A DNA stretch of 64,000 nucleotides from Chryseobacterium defluvii. GTDB lineage: Bacteria > Bacteroidota > Bacteroidia > Flavobacteriales > Weeksellaceae. Shown here one piece after another: positions 16,360 to 24,940 of the stretch. The first letter of the stretch is position 1. Every line of letters starts with the position of its first letter. The translations under genes were made by a program, and so were the position numbers. The stretch covers positions 1,612,001 through 1,676,000 of the forward strand of contig NZ_JACHLE010000001.1 of assembly GCF_014204415.1 (NCBI RefSeq), in the 5' to 3' direction. A model generated the notes under the pieces. The model was given only the letters and a program-made list of their open reading frames with translations, had not been told where the DNA came from and did not search any database.

Positions 16360-17026
16360 ATTTGATTTAGACAGTTTTAAGAAAACATGGCAGGAACAGC
16401 CTGTTCAGGAGAAATATAACAACACTGAAATCCTTCAGATGCTGAATAAAAAGTCACGTAATTATGTGAAGTATATATTCTGGATCAGTGTTTTCGAATT
16501 TTTGTTTTTTACTGCCCTGGGATTGTTTTATATCCTGCAAAGCACGGAATCGGAAAGTTTTATGAAAGTTCTGGAAAAACTGGGTGTAAGGAAAACCACT
16601 GAATTAGAAACTGCTTTTGATAATGTTTATTTATTTTTAAAAATCATAAGCTTAGCTGTTACCGCTTATTTTGTCTATAGGTTTTACCAAAATTACAAAC
16701 GAATACATATTGAAGAAAATCTTAAAAAATTTATCTTGAACATCATAAGATTCAAAAAAACGGTCAATGCCTTTATCCTGACCAATATTGTCTTATTAAT
16801 TGCCTGTACCTCTATCCTGACAGCCTTTGTATTCTATGTTCTCAATATTCAGAATATTGAATTGACTAACTCAAACCTTACCCGTTTTCTTTTGTTAATG
16901 GTGGTAAGCACTGGATTGAGTGTCCTTTTAATCTGGGTGTATTACAGGCTTGTCTATGGCATTATTATGAGAAAGCTGGATAAAAACCTTAAACAGCTTA
17001 AAGAGATCGATTCCCAGGAACTTTAA
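16352..17026 (+). CDS. Membrane protein co-encoded with ECF sigma factor (possible anti-sigma)
   Basis: The 224-residue protein overlaps the sigma-factor gene by 8 bases. A soluble N terminus of about 45 residues (FDLDSFKKTWQEQP and a K/N-rich helix) precedes four membrane helices, near residues 45-65, 90-112, 140-165 and 180-200, and a short basic C terminus. The layout (short cytosolic head followed by membrane helices, directly downstream of an ECF factor) fits an anti-sigma role. I see no ZAS zinc motif (HxxxCxxC), so this would be a different type. I recall similar proteins being left as hypothetical in related genomes. Confidence 0.7.
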   Translation: MPEFDLDSFKKTWQEQPVQEKYNNTEILQMLNKKSRNYVKYIFWISVFEFLFFTALGLFYILQSTESESFMKVLEKLGVRKTTELETAFDNVYLFLKIISLAVTAYFVYRFYQNYKRIHIEENLKKFILNIIRFKKTVNAFILTNIVLLIACTSILTAFVFYVLNIQNIELTNSNLTRFLLLMVVSTGLSVLLIWVYYRLVYGIIMRKLDKNLKQLKEIDSQEL

Positions 17027-17049
17027 ATATCCGAATATGTATATAAATA

Positions 17050-17076
17050 AAAAACACAGCTTTTTGCTGTGTTTTT
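17050..17076. terminator. Bidirectional terminator between sigma partner gene and rpoN
   Basis: AAAAACACAGC, loop TTTTT, GCTGTGTTTTT pair perfectly and have A and T flanks, so they serve both convergent genes. Confidence 0.85.
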
Positions 17077-17079
17077 TTA

Positions 17080-18543
17080 TTAAAGTTCTTTTCTTAATCT
17101 GGCCACGGGAATATTAAGCTGTTCCCTGTACTTGGCGATTGTTCTTCTGGCAATGTTATATCCCTGTTCTTTCAGGATCACTACCAAAGCATCATCCGTA
17201 AGAGGTTTTCTTTTATTTTCTTTGCCGATGACTTCCTGAAGATGGGTTTTGATCTCTTTTGTGGAAACCTCTTCACCGTCATCGTTGGTTAAGCTGTCAG
17301 AGAATAGGTCTTTAAGATAGACTATACCGTTCGGGGTATCTGCATATTTACTTTTCACCACCCTTGAGATCGTAGAAATATCGAAGCCTGTAATATCCGC
17401 TACATCTTTTAAGATCATAGGTTTTAAAGACTTTTCGTCTCCGGTGATGAAATAATCCTTCTGGAACTTTACAATAGCCGTGATGGTTTGAAGCAATGTA
17501 TTCTGACGCTGATTAATAGCATCAATATACCATTTGGCAGCATCTAATTTCTGTTTTATAAATAGAGCAGCCTGCTTGTGTTCAGATGAATTCTTATCGT
17601 GCGAATAAGTAGTCAGAATATCTTTATATTCTTCAGAAACCCTTAAGGTAGGTGCATTTTTACTATTCAACAAAGGAATTACCTGCCCGTCCTTCACCTG
17701 AATAACAAAATCCGGAATGATCTCCTGGTTAATGGTAATCGTTTGGGTATCAAAATTACCGCCCACTTTTGGAGATAGTTTCGATATTTCATCTAAGGCA
17801 TCTTTAAGATCATCTTCTTCTATATCATACTTTTGAATGATCTTGTTATAATGCTTATTGGTTAGGGCATCAAACTGATGTCTCAGGATATTTGCAGCTA
17901 ATGAAACCGCTTTATCAGAGCTTACCTTTTTCTCAATCTGCAGCAACAGGCATTCCTGAAGCCCTCTTGCCCCCACTCCGGCCGGATCTAATTTCTGAAC
18001 ATAGTTTTCCAGAACATCCTCCACCTTTTCTCTGGTCGTATAGATCCCCTGAGAAAAAGCCAGGTCATCAACAATGGATTTGATTTCCCTTCTCAAATAT
18101 CCGTCAGTATCCAGATTTCCGATAACGTATTCGGCGATCTTTAAATCCTCATCACTAATATTGATAAGATGAATCTGCTCCATCAGGTAATCATAAAGAG
18201 ATTGTCCTTCCGTCAGCAGGCTTTCATTATCAAATTCTTCATCATCCGGAGAGTAGTTACTTGACGCGGTCTTATAGCTTGGCTCATCGTCATATATGTA
18301 TTCATTGACATCAAAATCAGTTTCAATGCTTTCTGTGCCTTCATCCTGATAAGCTTCTTCCAAAGAAGAATATTCGTCTTCCTTAGAGTCTTCCTTTACA
18401 ATTTCCAAAGCAGGGTTTTCCTCTAATTCTCTTTCCAATTCCTCTTCAAATTCCAGTGTATGAAGCTGGATAAGCTTCATCAACTGAATCTGCTGAGGCG
18501 CCAGCTTCTGTCCTAATTTGAGTTGTAAGTGTTGTTTCAGCAT
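17080..18543 (-). CDS. rpoN: RNA polymerase sigma-54 factor
   Basis: The 487-residue protein has the three sigma-54 regions: the glutamine/leucine-rich activator region at the start (KLAPQQIQLMKLIQL), an acidic linker at about residues 45-110, the core-binding and DNA-binding middle, and the RpoN box ARRTIAKYRE near residue 465, close to the C terminus. Sigma-54 needs ATP-driven enhancer-binding activators to open promoters; none is encoded in this window. The gene is single, convergent with the ECF pair, and separated from asnS by a terminator. Confidence 0.95.
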   Translation of the reverse strand: MLKQHLQLKLGQKLAPQQIQLMKLIQLHTLEFEEELERELEENPALEIVKEDSKEDEYSSLEEAYQDEGTESIETDFDVNEYIYDDEPSYKTASSNYSPDDEEFDNESLLTEGQSLYDYLMEQIHLINISDEDLKIAEYVIGNLDTDGYLRREIKSIVDDLAFSQGIYTTREKVEDVLENYVQKLDPAGVGARGLQECLLLQIEKKVSSDKAVSLAANILRHQFDALTNKHYNKIIQKYDIEEDDLKDALDEISKLSPKVGGNFDTQTITINQEIIPDFVIQVKDGQVIPLLNSKNAPTLRVSEEYKDILTTYSHDKNSSEHKQAALFIKQKLDAAKWYIDAINQRQNTLLQTITAIVKFQKDYFITGDEKSLKPMILKDVADITGFDISTISRVVKSKYADTPNGIVYLKDLFSDSLTNDDGEEVSTKEIKTHLQEVIGKENKRKPLTDDALVVILKEQGYNIARRTIAKYREQLNIPVARLRKEL

Positions 18544-18664
18544 ATTAGTACTTATGTTTTTAACATAACATATATACGAATTTAATAAATATATTCGAGA
18601 AAAAACAGTTTTAGCATGATTTTTGTACTCTAATTTTCACATAGTAAACTATCAGAAAATAAAC

Positions 18665-18698
18665 AAAAAAGCCTTAAACTAAGATTTAAGGCTTTTTT
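18665..18698 (-). terminator. Terminator after asnS
   Basis: AAAAAAGCCTTAAA, loop CTAAGA, TTTAAGGCTTTTTT form a perfect 14-bp stem just downstream of the asnS stop. Confidence 0.88.
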
Positions 18699-18703
18699 AT
18701 TAT

Positions 18704-20152
18704 TTAGAATTCAGCATTTTTAGGAGTTCTCGGGAAAGGAATTACATCCCTGATGTTCGTCATTCCTGTTACGAAAAGAACCAGTCTTTCCAGTCCTAAT
18801 CCGAACCCGGCATGTGGAACAGAACCGAATTTCCGGGTATCCAGATACCACCACAATTCGTGCTCATCTACATGCATTTCTGCCATTTTTTGTTTTAACA
18901 CATCCAATCTGGCCTCTCTTTCGGAGCCACCAATGATCTCCCCGATCCCAGGGAAAAGAACATCCATTGCCGCAACTGTTTTATTGTCATCATTCAGCTT
19001 CATATAGAACGCCTTGATCTCTTTCGGGTAATCGAACAGCACTACCGGACTTTCGAAATGTTTTTCCACAAGGTATCTTTCATGTTCAGACTGAAGGTCT
19101 GTACCCCACTTCTCTACCGGATACTGGAATTTTCCTTTTTTGTTTTCCTTAGAATTCAATAAGATCTCAATAGCCTCTGTATAGCTTACTCTTTTGAAAC
19201 GCTTTGCGATCACATTCTGAAGTTTTTCAATAAGGCCTTCTTTTGCCCTTTCTTTTTCCGGTTTTGCTTTTTGCTCTTCTGCAAAGCGCTTATCCAGAAA
19301 ATCCAGATCCTCTTTGCAGTTATCCAGAACATATTGGATCACATATTTCAGGAAGTTTTCTGCCAGATCAATATTGTCTTCCAGGTTATTGAAAGCCACT
19401 TCCGGTTCTATCATCCAGAATTCAGCCAGGTGACGGGTCGTATTCGAGTTTTCAGCACGGAAGGTAGGCCCGAAGGTATAAATCCTTCCTAATCCCATTG
19501 CTGCCGTTTCACCTTCAAGCTGCCCGGAAACCGTTAAATTGGTTTTTTTACCAAAGAAATCCTGTGCAAAATCTATTTCTCCTTCTTCTGTTTTCGGAAT
19601 ATTGTCCAGATCAAAATTGGTTACCCCGAACATCTCTCCTGCTCCTTCTGCATCTGCCCCCGTAATGACAGGTGTATTGATATAAAAGAACTGGTTTTGG
19701 TTAAAGAATGAATGAATGGCAAAACTTACTGCATGACGCACTCTGAATACTGCCCCGAATAAATTGGTCCTGAATCTTAAATGTGCCTGTTCTCTTAAAA
19801 CTTCCAGTGAATGCTTTTTAGGCTGAAGAATGGTCTTATCTCTTTCTTCCGTAAAATTATCTCCTAAAATGATGATCTTTTTAGCAATAATTTCAACAGT
19901 CTGCCCGGCTCCCTGGCTTTCCACAACTTCTCCCACCACTTTCAAAGAGGCAGCCGTACTGATCTTATTAATGATCTCCTCATCAAAATTTTCGAAATCA
20001 ACAACGATCTGCAAATTATTAATCGTAGAACCATCATTAAGTGCAATGAAGCGATTTGAACGGAATGCTCTTACCCATCCGTAAACAGTAATGTCATGAT
20101 GTAATACTTTTTTGTAATCCTGCAGGATTTCCTTAATTGTCTGCTTTTTCAT
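18704..20152 (-). CDS. asnS: Asparagine--tRNA ligase
   Basis: The 482-residue class IIb synthetase charges tRNA-Asn. The N-terminal OB-fold anticodon domain is at about residues 15-110 ([22 protein letters not shown]). Class II motif 2 appears in [21 protein letters not shown], where the AspRS/AsnRS family has FRAE(D/N), and motif 3 in the C-terminal [27 protein letters not shown] region. The H-L-A-E-F-W reading and the motif-3 ending favour AsnRS over AspRS. It is somewhat longer than the E. coli enzyme, with an insertion around residues 285-345. A single gene with its own promoter box and terminator. Confidence 0.95.
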   Translation of the reverse strand: MKKQTIKEILQDYKKVLHHDITVYGWVRAFRSNRFIALNDGSTINNLQIVVDFENFDEEIINKISTAASLKVVGEVVESQGAGQTVEIIAKKIIILGDNFTEERDKTILQPKKHSLEVLREQAHLRFRTNLFGAVFRVRHAVSFAIHSFFNQNQFFYINTPVITGADAEGAGEMFGVTNFDLDNIPKTEEGEIDFAQDFFGKKTNLTVSGQLEGETAAMGLGRIYTFGPTFRAENSNTTRHLAEFWMIEPEVAFNNLEDNIDLAENFLKYVIQYVLDNCKEDLDFLDKRFAEEQKAKPEKERAKEGLIEKLQNVIAKRFKRVSYTEAIEILLNSKENKKGKFQYPVEKWGTDLQSEHERYLVEKHFESPVVLFDYPKEIKAFYMKLNDDNKTVAAMDVLFPGIGEIIGGSEREARLDVLKQKMAEMHVDEHELWWYLDTRKFGSVPHAGFGLGLERLVLFVTGMTNIRDVIPFPRTPKNAEF

Positions 20153-20190
20153 TTGTTGTTGATAAATTTTTGTCTAAAAATTAATGTCCG

Positions 20191-20198
20191 CAAAGTTA
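20191..20198 (-). promoter_or_regulatory. Candidate -7 box (TAACTTTG) for asnS
   Basis: Full consensus match on the minus strand, 38 bases before the asnS ATG. The nearest TTG gives only 13 bases spacing, so the -33 element is doubtful. Confidence 0.5.
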
Positions 20199-20262
20199 CA
20201 AAAAAACAGCACAATTTTTAAGATTACGCTGTCTTTTTGAAATGCTGCATCAGCTATTTAAC

Positions 20263-20892
20263 CTAAAACTTAAAATTCACACCTGCTTCTATCGAAACGG
20301 AATTAAATCTCACAGGCACTGTTTCTTTATACCAAAGGCGATATGGCATATATGAAGCCTGAACTCCAATTCCTATATTATTTTTCCAGAAGCGTATTCC
20401 CTGACCTATTTTCAATGAAGCCACACTTTCTGTATGAGTATCAATATAGATAGTCTTATCATCTCCATCTCTTACAGGCTCGTCATTGGGAATACCTTTG
20501 TCATTAAAGAAAAGATTATGTAAACTAAGCTCACTAACCCATTCTATTTTATAGTTTTTCCATGAATATTCTTTGACCATCCGTACTCCGAGATTTACTA
20601 TAAACTCTTCCGAATGTATCGGATAAAACTGTCCCTTTTTACCATATTCGAAATTATAAAGGCTTTTGCTATACCCAAAGCTTCCTCCGATCTCCAGATG
20701 TGTTTCAGTTCCATCAAAAGGGTATCTATACCAGTATCCCGCAAAAAAACCCGCATTCTGTCGCATTTTATAATCGGAGAAAGTAATATAACTGCCTGTT
20801 TCAACAAGAGAGCTTTTCCATTTTTTTCCTGTTTCCGTATCCTGTGCTGATAAACTTATACAAAACAGCATTAAAATTATACCTGATTTCAT
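20263..20892 (-). CDS. Exported outer-membrane-like beta-barrel hypothetical protein
   Basis: The 209-residue product has a short signal peptide (MKSGIILMLFCISLSAQ). The rest is rich in alternating aromatic strands (YWYRYPFDGTETHLEIGGSFGYSK, IGIGVQASYMPYRLWYKE) and ends in aromatic F-K-F, the usual barrel C terminus with a terminal Phe. It looks like an 8- to 10-strand outer-membrane barrel with no family that I recognise. The gene starts 3 bases after the LA_2272-like gene ends, so the two form an operon opposite the HTH regulator gene at 21676. Confidence 0.65.
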   Translation of the reverse strand: MKSGIILMLFCISLSAQDTETGKKWKSSLVETGSYITFSDYKMRQNAGFFAGYWYRYPFDGTETHLEIGGSFGYSKSLYNFEYGKKGQFYPIHSEEFIVNLGVRMVKEYSWKNYKIEWVSELSLHNLFFNDKGIPNDEPVRDGDDKTIYIDTHTESVASLKIGQGIRFWKNNIGIGVQASYMPYRLWYKETVPVRFNSVSIEAGVNFKF

Positions 20893-20895
20893 GAT

Positions 20896-21570
20896 CTAAA
20901 AATTAATAAAAGGTAAAGTCCGCTTTCCGTTTTTGTTCCAAAAGCCGATCTGCAGCCCTTTAAGCCTTTCTGATTTATTTATAATTCCGATCTGTAAGCC
21001 TTTTCCTGTTGTTGTATGATTATGAAAGCCTAGTTGCATTCCACTTAAGTTATTAGCATCATTAAAGGCGGAAATGCTTAATCCTTTCAGTTCTTTTGCC
21101 GAAATACCCAATCCGGAAATTAAAATCCCTCTTCCTTTTTCTATATCCGTAACAATAACGGAAACTATAACTCCATTCATGGTATTTCCATAGTTATACA
21201 ATGAAAAACCGGCTCCGTTATGATTGATGCCACGGAAATACCCCGAAGTGGAAATATTGATCCCGTTCATCTGTAAATAGGGTTCTTTGCAGGCACTTTT
21301 TGAAGGATCGTAAAACATCCACATTAAAAACCCCAGTGGATTTATATCCAGATTAAGCCCGTTTACCTTTTGAAAATAGGGCTGACCATTCAAAGTATAT
21401 TTTGGATCAAAACCCAATCCTACAGTCAGGCCATTAACTTTTTCAATGTCAGATCTCAACGGTGTGAAAGCAACTAATCTTGCTTTTTGATGGACAACCT
21501 GTAAACTATCCTGCCCGTAAACCAGCCCAGTAAATAAAAGACTCAGTATTAAAAAAATTTTTGTTTTCAT
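20896..21570 (-). CDS. LA_2272-family surface repeat protein
   Basis: The 224-residue exported protein (signal peptide to VYGQD) is built from short repeats centred on N-G-L/I-x-I/V-S/G: VNGLTVGLGF, VNGLNLDINPLG, MNGINISTSGYF, LKGLSISAF, LSGMQLGFHNH, GKGLQIGIINKS, LKGLQIGFWNKNG. This is the LA_2272 repeat, first noted in Leptospira and common in Bacteroidota; each unit probably adds a beta turn to a solenoid or barrel-like surface. Function unknown. It is the first gene of the pair divergent from the HTH regulator, with a -7 box 26 bases upstream. Confidence 0.75.
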   Translation of the reverse strand: MKTKIFLILSLLFTGLVYGQDSLQVVHQKARLVAFTPLRSDIEKVNGLTVGLGFDPKYTLNGQPYFQKVNGLNLDINPLGFLMWMFYDPSKSACKEPYLQMNGINISTSGYFRGINHNGAGFSLYNYGNTMNGVIVSVIVTDIEKGRGILISGLGISAKELKGLSISAFNDANNLSGMQLGFHNHTTTGKGLQIGIINKSERLKGLQIGFWNKNGKRTLPFINF

Positions 21571-21595
21571 AGCTCATTATTTTAAAATTCTGTTT

Positions 21596-21603
21596 CAAAA
21601 TTA
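21596..21603 (-). promoter_or_regulatory. Candidate -7 box (TAATTTTG) for the LA_2272-like operon
   Basis: Minus-strand match to TAnnTTTG, 26 bases before the ATG at 21570. Part of the 105-base divergent promoter region shared with the HTH gene. Confidence 0.42.
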
Positions 21604-21651
21604 TCTGCAGAAAACACAAAATTGAATGTGAAAAAGAATTAAAAAAATCAC

Positions 21652-21659
21652 TAGATTTG
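21652..21659 (+). promoter_or_regulatory. Candidate -7 box (TAGATTTG) for the HTH regulator gene
   Basis: Full consensus match, 17 bases before the ATG at 21676, giving a very short leader. Nearest upstream TTG is 27 bases away, longer than usual. Confidence 0.45.
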
Positions 21660-21675
21660 TGAAAATCGCAAAAGT

Positions 21676-22608
21676 ATGCATCAGGAAACTCTACTCAGGC
21701 AGATCCGCAAAAAGATCGGGGAGAAATCATTGAACGACGAAATCGCCAATATTTTGAATATAAGCTATGATGCAGCACACAGAAGGACTTCCCTGAAAGC
21801 AAAGTTCAGTTTTGAAGAGGCTTTGGAACTGGCAAAACATTATCAGATCTCCTTAGATCGGTTTTTGGAAGCTGAAAATCAATTGGTAGTAAAGAGAACC
21901 CAACCTGTAAAAACAACTGAGGATCTTTTAAATTATTTTGAAAATTCGCTTAAAATTCTGAATGTTTTTCAAAATGTAAATCATTCTAAGGTCTTTTATT
22001 CTGCCAAAGACCTTCCCTTTTTCTATACCATTTCAAATACAATTCTTTCACGGTTTAAATTTTATGTATGGATGAATTTGTTGAATGAGGATAAGTTTTT
22101 ATGCTCTTTTAATGATTTCAATCTTCCCTATTATTCCTCAAAAAACGAACTGCTTAAAGAGCTGTATGAGAGTCAGGATGTAACAGAAGTATGGAATGAT
22201 ACAACCATCATGAGTATTCTGAGACAGGTTTCTTTTTATTCTGAAATAGGACTTTTAAAGTATCCGGATATAGTAAATATTTTAGAAGAATTAAAGAAAA
22301 TACTGCATGACCTTGAAGTTAAAACATCTCAAAATCCCAATTTTCAGATTTATGTGAACGATCTGGTTATCCTAAGCAATAGTATCTTATTTAAAAATGA
22401 GCATCAGTCTTCTTTTTTTGTTCCGTTCAATATGTTCGGGTATATAATGACTAATGATGAGGTAACGTGTAATGATACTTTTACCTATTTTGAGCATCAG
22501 ATCAGAAATTCAAAATCGTTGAATGCATCCGGAAACCGTGACCGGAAAATATTTTTCAATAAAATGTATGATCAGATAGACGCTTTAGCAGAAAAGCTGA
22601 AAGTATAA
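21676..22608 (+). CDS. HTH transcriptional regulator with long C-terminal domain
   Basis: The 310-residue protein begins with an XRE-like helix-turn-helix at about residues 5-65 (LRQIRKKIGEKSLNDEIANILNISYDAAHRR in pieces, then SFEEALELAKHYQISLDRFL). Here the second helix includes SYDAAHRRTS. Residues 75-310 are a helical, aromatic-rich domain of unknown fold (FYSAKDLPFFYTIS, FKFYVWMNLLN, YSEIGLLKYPDI), which could sense a ligand or partner. I do not recognise a named family for it. The gene is divergent from two surface-protein genes and shares their 105-base control region, so it is a candidate regulator of them. It ends 1 base before the rimM stop. Confidence 0.75.
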   Translation: MHQETLLRQIRKKIGEKSLNDEIANILNISYDAAHRRTSLKAKFSFEEALELAKHYQISLDRFLEAENQLVVKRTQPVKTTEDLLNYFENSLKILNVFQNVNHSKVFYSAKDLPFFYTISNTILSRFKFYVWMNLLNEDKFLCSFNDFNLPYYSSKNELLKELYESQDVTEVWNDTTIMSILRQVSFYSEIGLLKYPDIVNILEELKKILHDLEVKTSQNPNFQIYVNDLVILSNSILFKNEHQSSFFVPFNMFGYIMTNDEVTCNDTFTYFEHQIRNSKSLNASGNRDRKIFFNKMYDQIDALAEKLKV

Positions 22609-22609
22609 G

Positions 22610-23152
22610 CTATTCGTCTTTTTTAGATGGGACTAAAAAAACATCCATCAGCCCTTCAGGTAACTGCATTTTGATGTATTTCTCTTCCCTGTTTACTTCA
22701 TGGATCCAGTCTTTAATGATAGGGATCACGATTTCTTTTCCATCCAGATCCGTAATAAAATAATTCTGTGCAGTCTGGTCGTTTACAGACATTATAGCTC
22801 CACAATTATTATTCTCTTCATCAAGGATATTGAAACCGATTACTTCATGATAGTAAAACTGTTTCCCGGAAAGCGGCGGTAAAGTAGAAAGCGGTAAGTA
22901 GACATTCTTACCTAAAGACTGATCTACCAATGCCTCGGAGGAATTTTTAAAGGAAATATTCAGAGCGTCTAATTTGCTCCATGATGATTTTTCAATAAAA
23001 AAAGGAACCAATAATCCGTTGATTTCAACGAATATTGATTCCAATTTATTGTAAAGCTTGGGCTGATCTGTATCCAGTTTCAGGATCACATTACCCGAAA
23101 GACCGTGTCTGCGTGTGATTTTACCTAAAAAGTAACAATCTTCTTTACGCAT
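22610..23152 (-). CDS. rimM: Ribosome maturation factor RimM
   Basis: The 180-residue protein matches RimM, which binds S19 and helps 30S head assembly. The N-terminal beta-barrel opens with FLGKITRRHGLSGNVILKL and the C-terminal PRC-barrel has FYYHEVIGFNILDEE.., then GKEIVIPIIKDWIHEV. It lies 12 bases downstream of rpsP, as in many bacteria (rpsP-rimM), although trmD and rplS do not follow here. Confidence 0.93.
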   Translation of the reverse strand: MRKEDCYFLGKITRRHGLSGNVILKLDTDQPKLYNKLESIFVEINGLLVPFFIEKSSWSKLDALNISFKNSSEALVDQSLGKNVYLPLSTLPPLSGKQFYYHEVIGFNILDEENNNCGAIMSVNDQTAQNYFITDLDGKEIVIPIIKDWIHEVNREEKYIKMQLPEGLMDVFLVPSKKDE

Positions 23153-23164
23153 ACAGGTCGGTTC

Positions 23165-23749
23165 TTAAGCTTCAGTGTTTTCTTCAGTTTCAGCAGCAGG
23201 AGCTTCTCCTTCTGTAGCTTCCGTAGTAGTTTCAGCTTCAGCAACAACTTCTTCAGCAGGTGCATTAGCAGCCTCTTCGGCAGCTTTAGCATCAGCTTCA
23301 GCCTGTGCTGCAGCAGCAATTCTGGCTTCGTTTACTTTAGCTTCAGCTTCTAAAGCAGCTTTCTTAGCATCTTCTTTAGATTTAACTAAACCATCTACTT
23401 TACCCTGAACTTTTGCTTCTTTGGTTTCTAACCATGCATTGAATCTTTTCTCAGCTTCAGCTTCATCAAAAGCTCCTTTAGCAACACCACCTTGTAAGTG
23501 TTTTTTGTAAAGTGCCCCTTTGTAAGAAAGGATCGCTCTTGCAGTATCAGTAGGCTGAGCACCGTTGTTTAACCACTTTACAGCAGAATCAACGTTCAGT
23601 TCTATAGTTGCCGGGTTAGTAATTGGGTTGTAAGTTCCAAGTTTTTCGATGAATCTACCATCTCTTCTTGCTCTGGAATCTGCAACCACGATGTGGAAGA
23701 AAGGTTTTCCTTTTTTACCGTGTCTTTGTAATCTGATTTTTACTGACAT
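23165..23749 (-). CDS. rpsP: 30S ribosomal protein S16 with long Ala/Glu-rich C-terminal extension
   Basis: Residues 1-80 are a standard S16: [26 protein letters not shown] in pieces, [14 protein letters not shown], then [20 protein letters not shown]. Typical S16 proteins end soon after this, but this one has 194 residues. The extra 100 or so are low-complexity Ala, Glu, Lys then Glu, Thr, Pro ([19 protein letters not shown], later [15 protein letters not shown]). Long acidic S16 tails are known in Bacteroidota, so this is probably not a sequencing artefact. A full promoter with -33 and -7 elements lies upstream. Start of the rpsP-rimM operon. Confidence 0.95.
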   Translation of the reverse strand: MSVKIRLQRHGKKGKPFFHIVVADSRARRDGRFIEKLGTYNPITNPATIELNVDSAVKWLNNGAQPTDTARAILSYKGALYKKHLQGGVAKGAFDEAEAEKRFNAWLETKEAKVQGKVDGLVKSKEDAKKAALEAEAKVNEARIAAAAQAEADAKAAEEAANAPAEEVVAEAETTTEATEGEAPAAETEENTEA

Positions 23750-23797
23750 AATGTTTGAATTTTAGGGAAACTCGTCCCGGTTAAATATTTAAGTGTG

Positions 23798-23827
23798 CAA
23801 AGATATAGAAAAAATTCAATATAACAA
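23798..23827 (-). promoter_or_regulatory. Full promoter of rpsP-rimM (-33 TTG, -7 TATCTTTG)
   Basis: On the minus strand TTG (23825-23827), 19 bases, TATCTTTG (23798-23805). The expected transcript starts about 43 bases before the rpsP ATG. The -33 element lies in the left arm of an inverted repeat. Confidence 0.85.
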
Positions 23828-23874
23828 TGTAAAAATATAGCAATGTAACAATTGAAATTCGCATTGTTATATTG
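23817..23874. repeat. 13-bp perfect inverted repeat upstream of rpsP
   Basis: CAATATAACAATG (23817-23829) and CATTGTTATATTG (23862-23874) are perfect complements with a 32-base loop that itself holds a further CAATGTAACAATT. It lies between the nitroreductase end and the rpsP promoter and overlaps the latter's -33 element. Confidence 0.6.
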
Positions 23875-23895
23875 GTAAACTGATAAATTGGTATA

Positions 23896-24408
23896 TTAAT
23901 CTAATTGCCCCATATAGAAAAGTCCCAGGCATTTCTGGTTTTCTTCAATCTGTAAAGAATCTTTCAGATGTTCTACAATTTTCGGGGAGCTCCAGTAACA
24001 GCCTACTCCATTTGCTGTACAGGTGAGATACATGTTCTGAACAGCCATAGCTACGGCTGCAATTTCTTCCCATTCCGGCACCATCCCGCTGAAATTGACC
24101 ACAATGGAAACCACGATATCCGCCTTATTGATCTTAAAGCCAATATCATTATATTTCTTTTCCAGAAAGAGCTGTTCGGGTTGGGTTGCTTTATAGATGG
24201 TCTGCATTTCGGAAGCCAGCTTTGCTTTTTCTTCTCCTTTGAAGATTTTGAAACGCCACGGTTTTGTCCGTTTATGATTAGGAGCAAAGGCTGCCGAGCT
24301 CAATATCTCGTCAAGGATTGCCTGTGGAATTTCATTTTCAGAATAATCTTTGGGAAAGATACTTCTTCTTTGTTTTATGATCTCTTTTAAAACTTCTGCT
24401 TTATTCAT
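23896..24408 (-). CDS. Nitroreductase family flavoprotein
   Basis: The product is 170 residues from the ATG at 24408; a longer in-frame start at 24462 adds an unlikely MSHQLLTANSQLF lead. It has the small nitroreductase layout: IKQRRSIFPKDYSENEIP near the start (FMN phosphate Arg and Ser), SAAFAPNHKRTKPWRFKI (the A-P-N/S-H-x-x-x-P-W block), then AVAMAVQNMYLTCTANGVGCYWSSP (the second flavin half) and a CLGLFYMG end. It probably reduces nitro or quinone-type compounds with NAD(P)H in the cytoplasm. A TAATTTTG box lies 5 bases before the ATG, so the mRNA may be leaderless. Confidence 0.88.
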   Translation of the reverse strand: MNKAEVLKEIIKQRRSIFPKDYSENEIPQAILDEILSSAAFAPNHKRTKPWRFKIFKGEEKAKLASEMQTIYKATQPEQLFLEKKYNDIGFKINKADIVVSIVVNFSGMVPEWEEIAAVAMAVQNMYLTCTANGVGCYWSSPKIVEHLKDSLQIEENQKCLGLFYMGQLD

Positions 24409-24413
24409 AGATA

Positions 24414-24421
24414 CAAAATTA
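24414..24421 (-). promoter_or_regulatory. Candidate -7 box (TAATTTTG) 5 bases from the nitroreductase ATG
   Basis: If used, transcription would begin at or near the A of the start codon. No TTG is present at the -33 distance. Confidence 0.35.
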
Positions 24422-24490
24422 TGAAAAAGTTGAGAGTTGGCAGTTAATAGTTGATGGCTCAATAGAAGTTTAACAGAAACCTCCTAATCT

Positions 24491-24940
24491 CTATAAAACC
24501 TCCAATATCTCCTGATGAATATTATTTAGCGTGAAAGCATCTCCTGATTTCATTCCCATCATTTTTTTCGCCATCGGGCTTTCGGGAGAGATGGCATAAA
24601 AACGGTCGCCTTCAAAAAAGAACTCTCCCAGGGAAACCGAAATATAAAAACGGGCTTTATTGGTGATTACCAAAGATCCCAGCTGAATCGTTTCCGTAGC
24701 AGTATTTAAAACTTTTGACATATTGCGCTGAAGATCATTCAAAGCACCTAGCTGTCTCTGCATCTGGTAGATCTCCTCCTGCATTTCTTCCCGCATACTG
24801 TCATACTTCGGAGTCTTTTTGATATCCCTGCTTGCTTCTAAAGTAAATTCTATAAATTTTTTCAGCTTTTGGATCTTTTCAGCAATTATTGTTTTTACAT
24901 AATTTCTTATGTCTGTTTTCTCAAATACAATCTTCTCCAT
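24491..24940 (-). CDS. GreA/GreB-family transcription elongation factor-like protein
   Basis: The 149-residue protein has a helical N-terminal half of about 85 residues (coiled coil, KIQKLKKFIEFTLEASRDIKK; REEMQEEIYQMQRQLGALNDL) and a C-terminal GreA/B FKBP-like domain: IQLGSLVITNKARFYISVSLG, then FYAISPESPMAKKMMGMKSGDAF, which contains the SPxSPhGxALhGhxxGD pattern of the family. Gre factors rescue backtracked RNA polymerase. The N-terminal coil is not the standard GreA coil with its acidic tip D41/E44, so it may be a Gre-related factor rather than a true cleavage factor. A perfect palindrome abuts its start codon. Confidence 0.82.
   Translation of the reverse strand: MEKIVFEKTDIRNYVKTIIAEKIQKLKKFIEFTLEASRDIKKTPKYDSMREEMQEEIYQMQRQLGALNDLQRNMSKVLNTATETIQLGSLVITNKARFYISVSLGEFFFEGDRFYAISPESPMAKKMMGMKSGDAFTLNNIHQEILEVL

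Noticed and set aside
23175..23408. Ser/Ala-rich plus-strand ORF
   Set aside because: It is the mirror of the low-complexity Ala/Glu tail of rpsP, which leaves stop-free frames on both strands.
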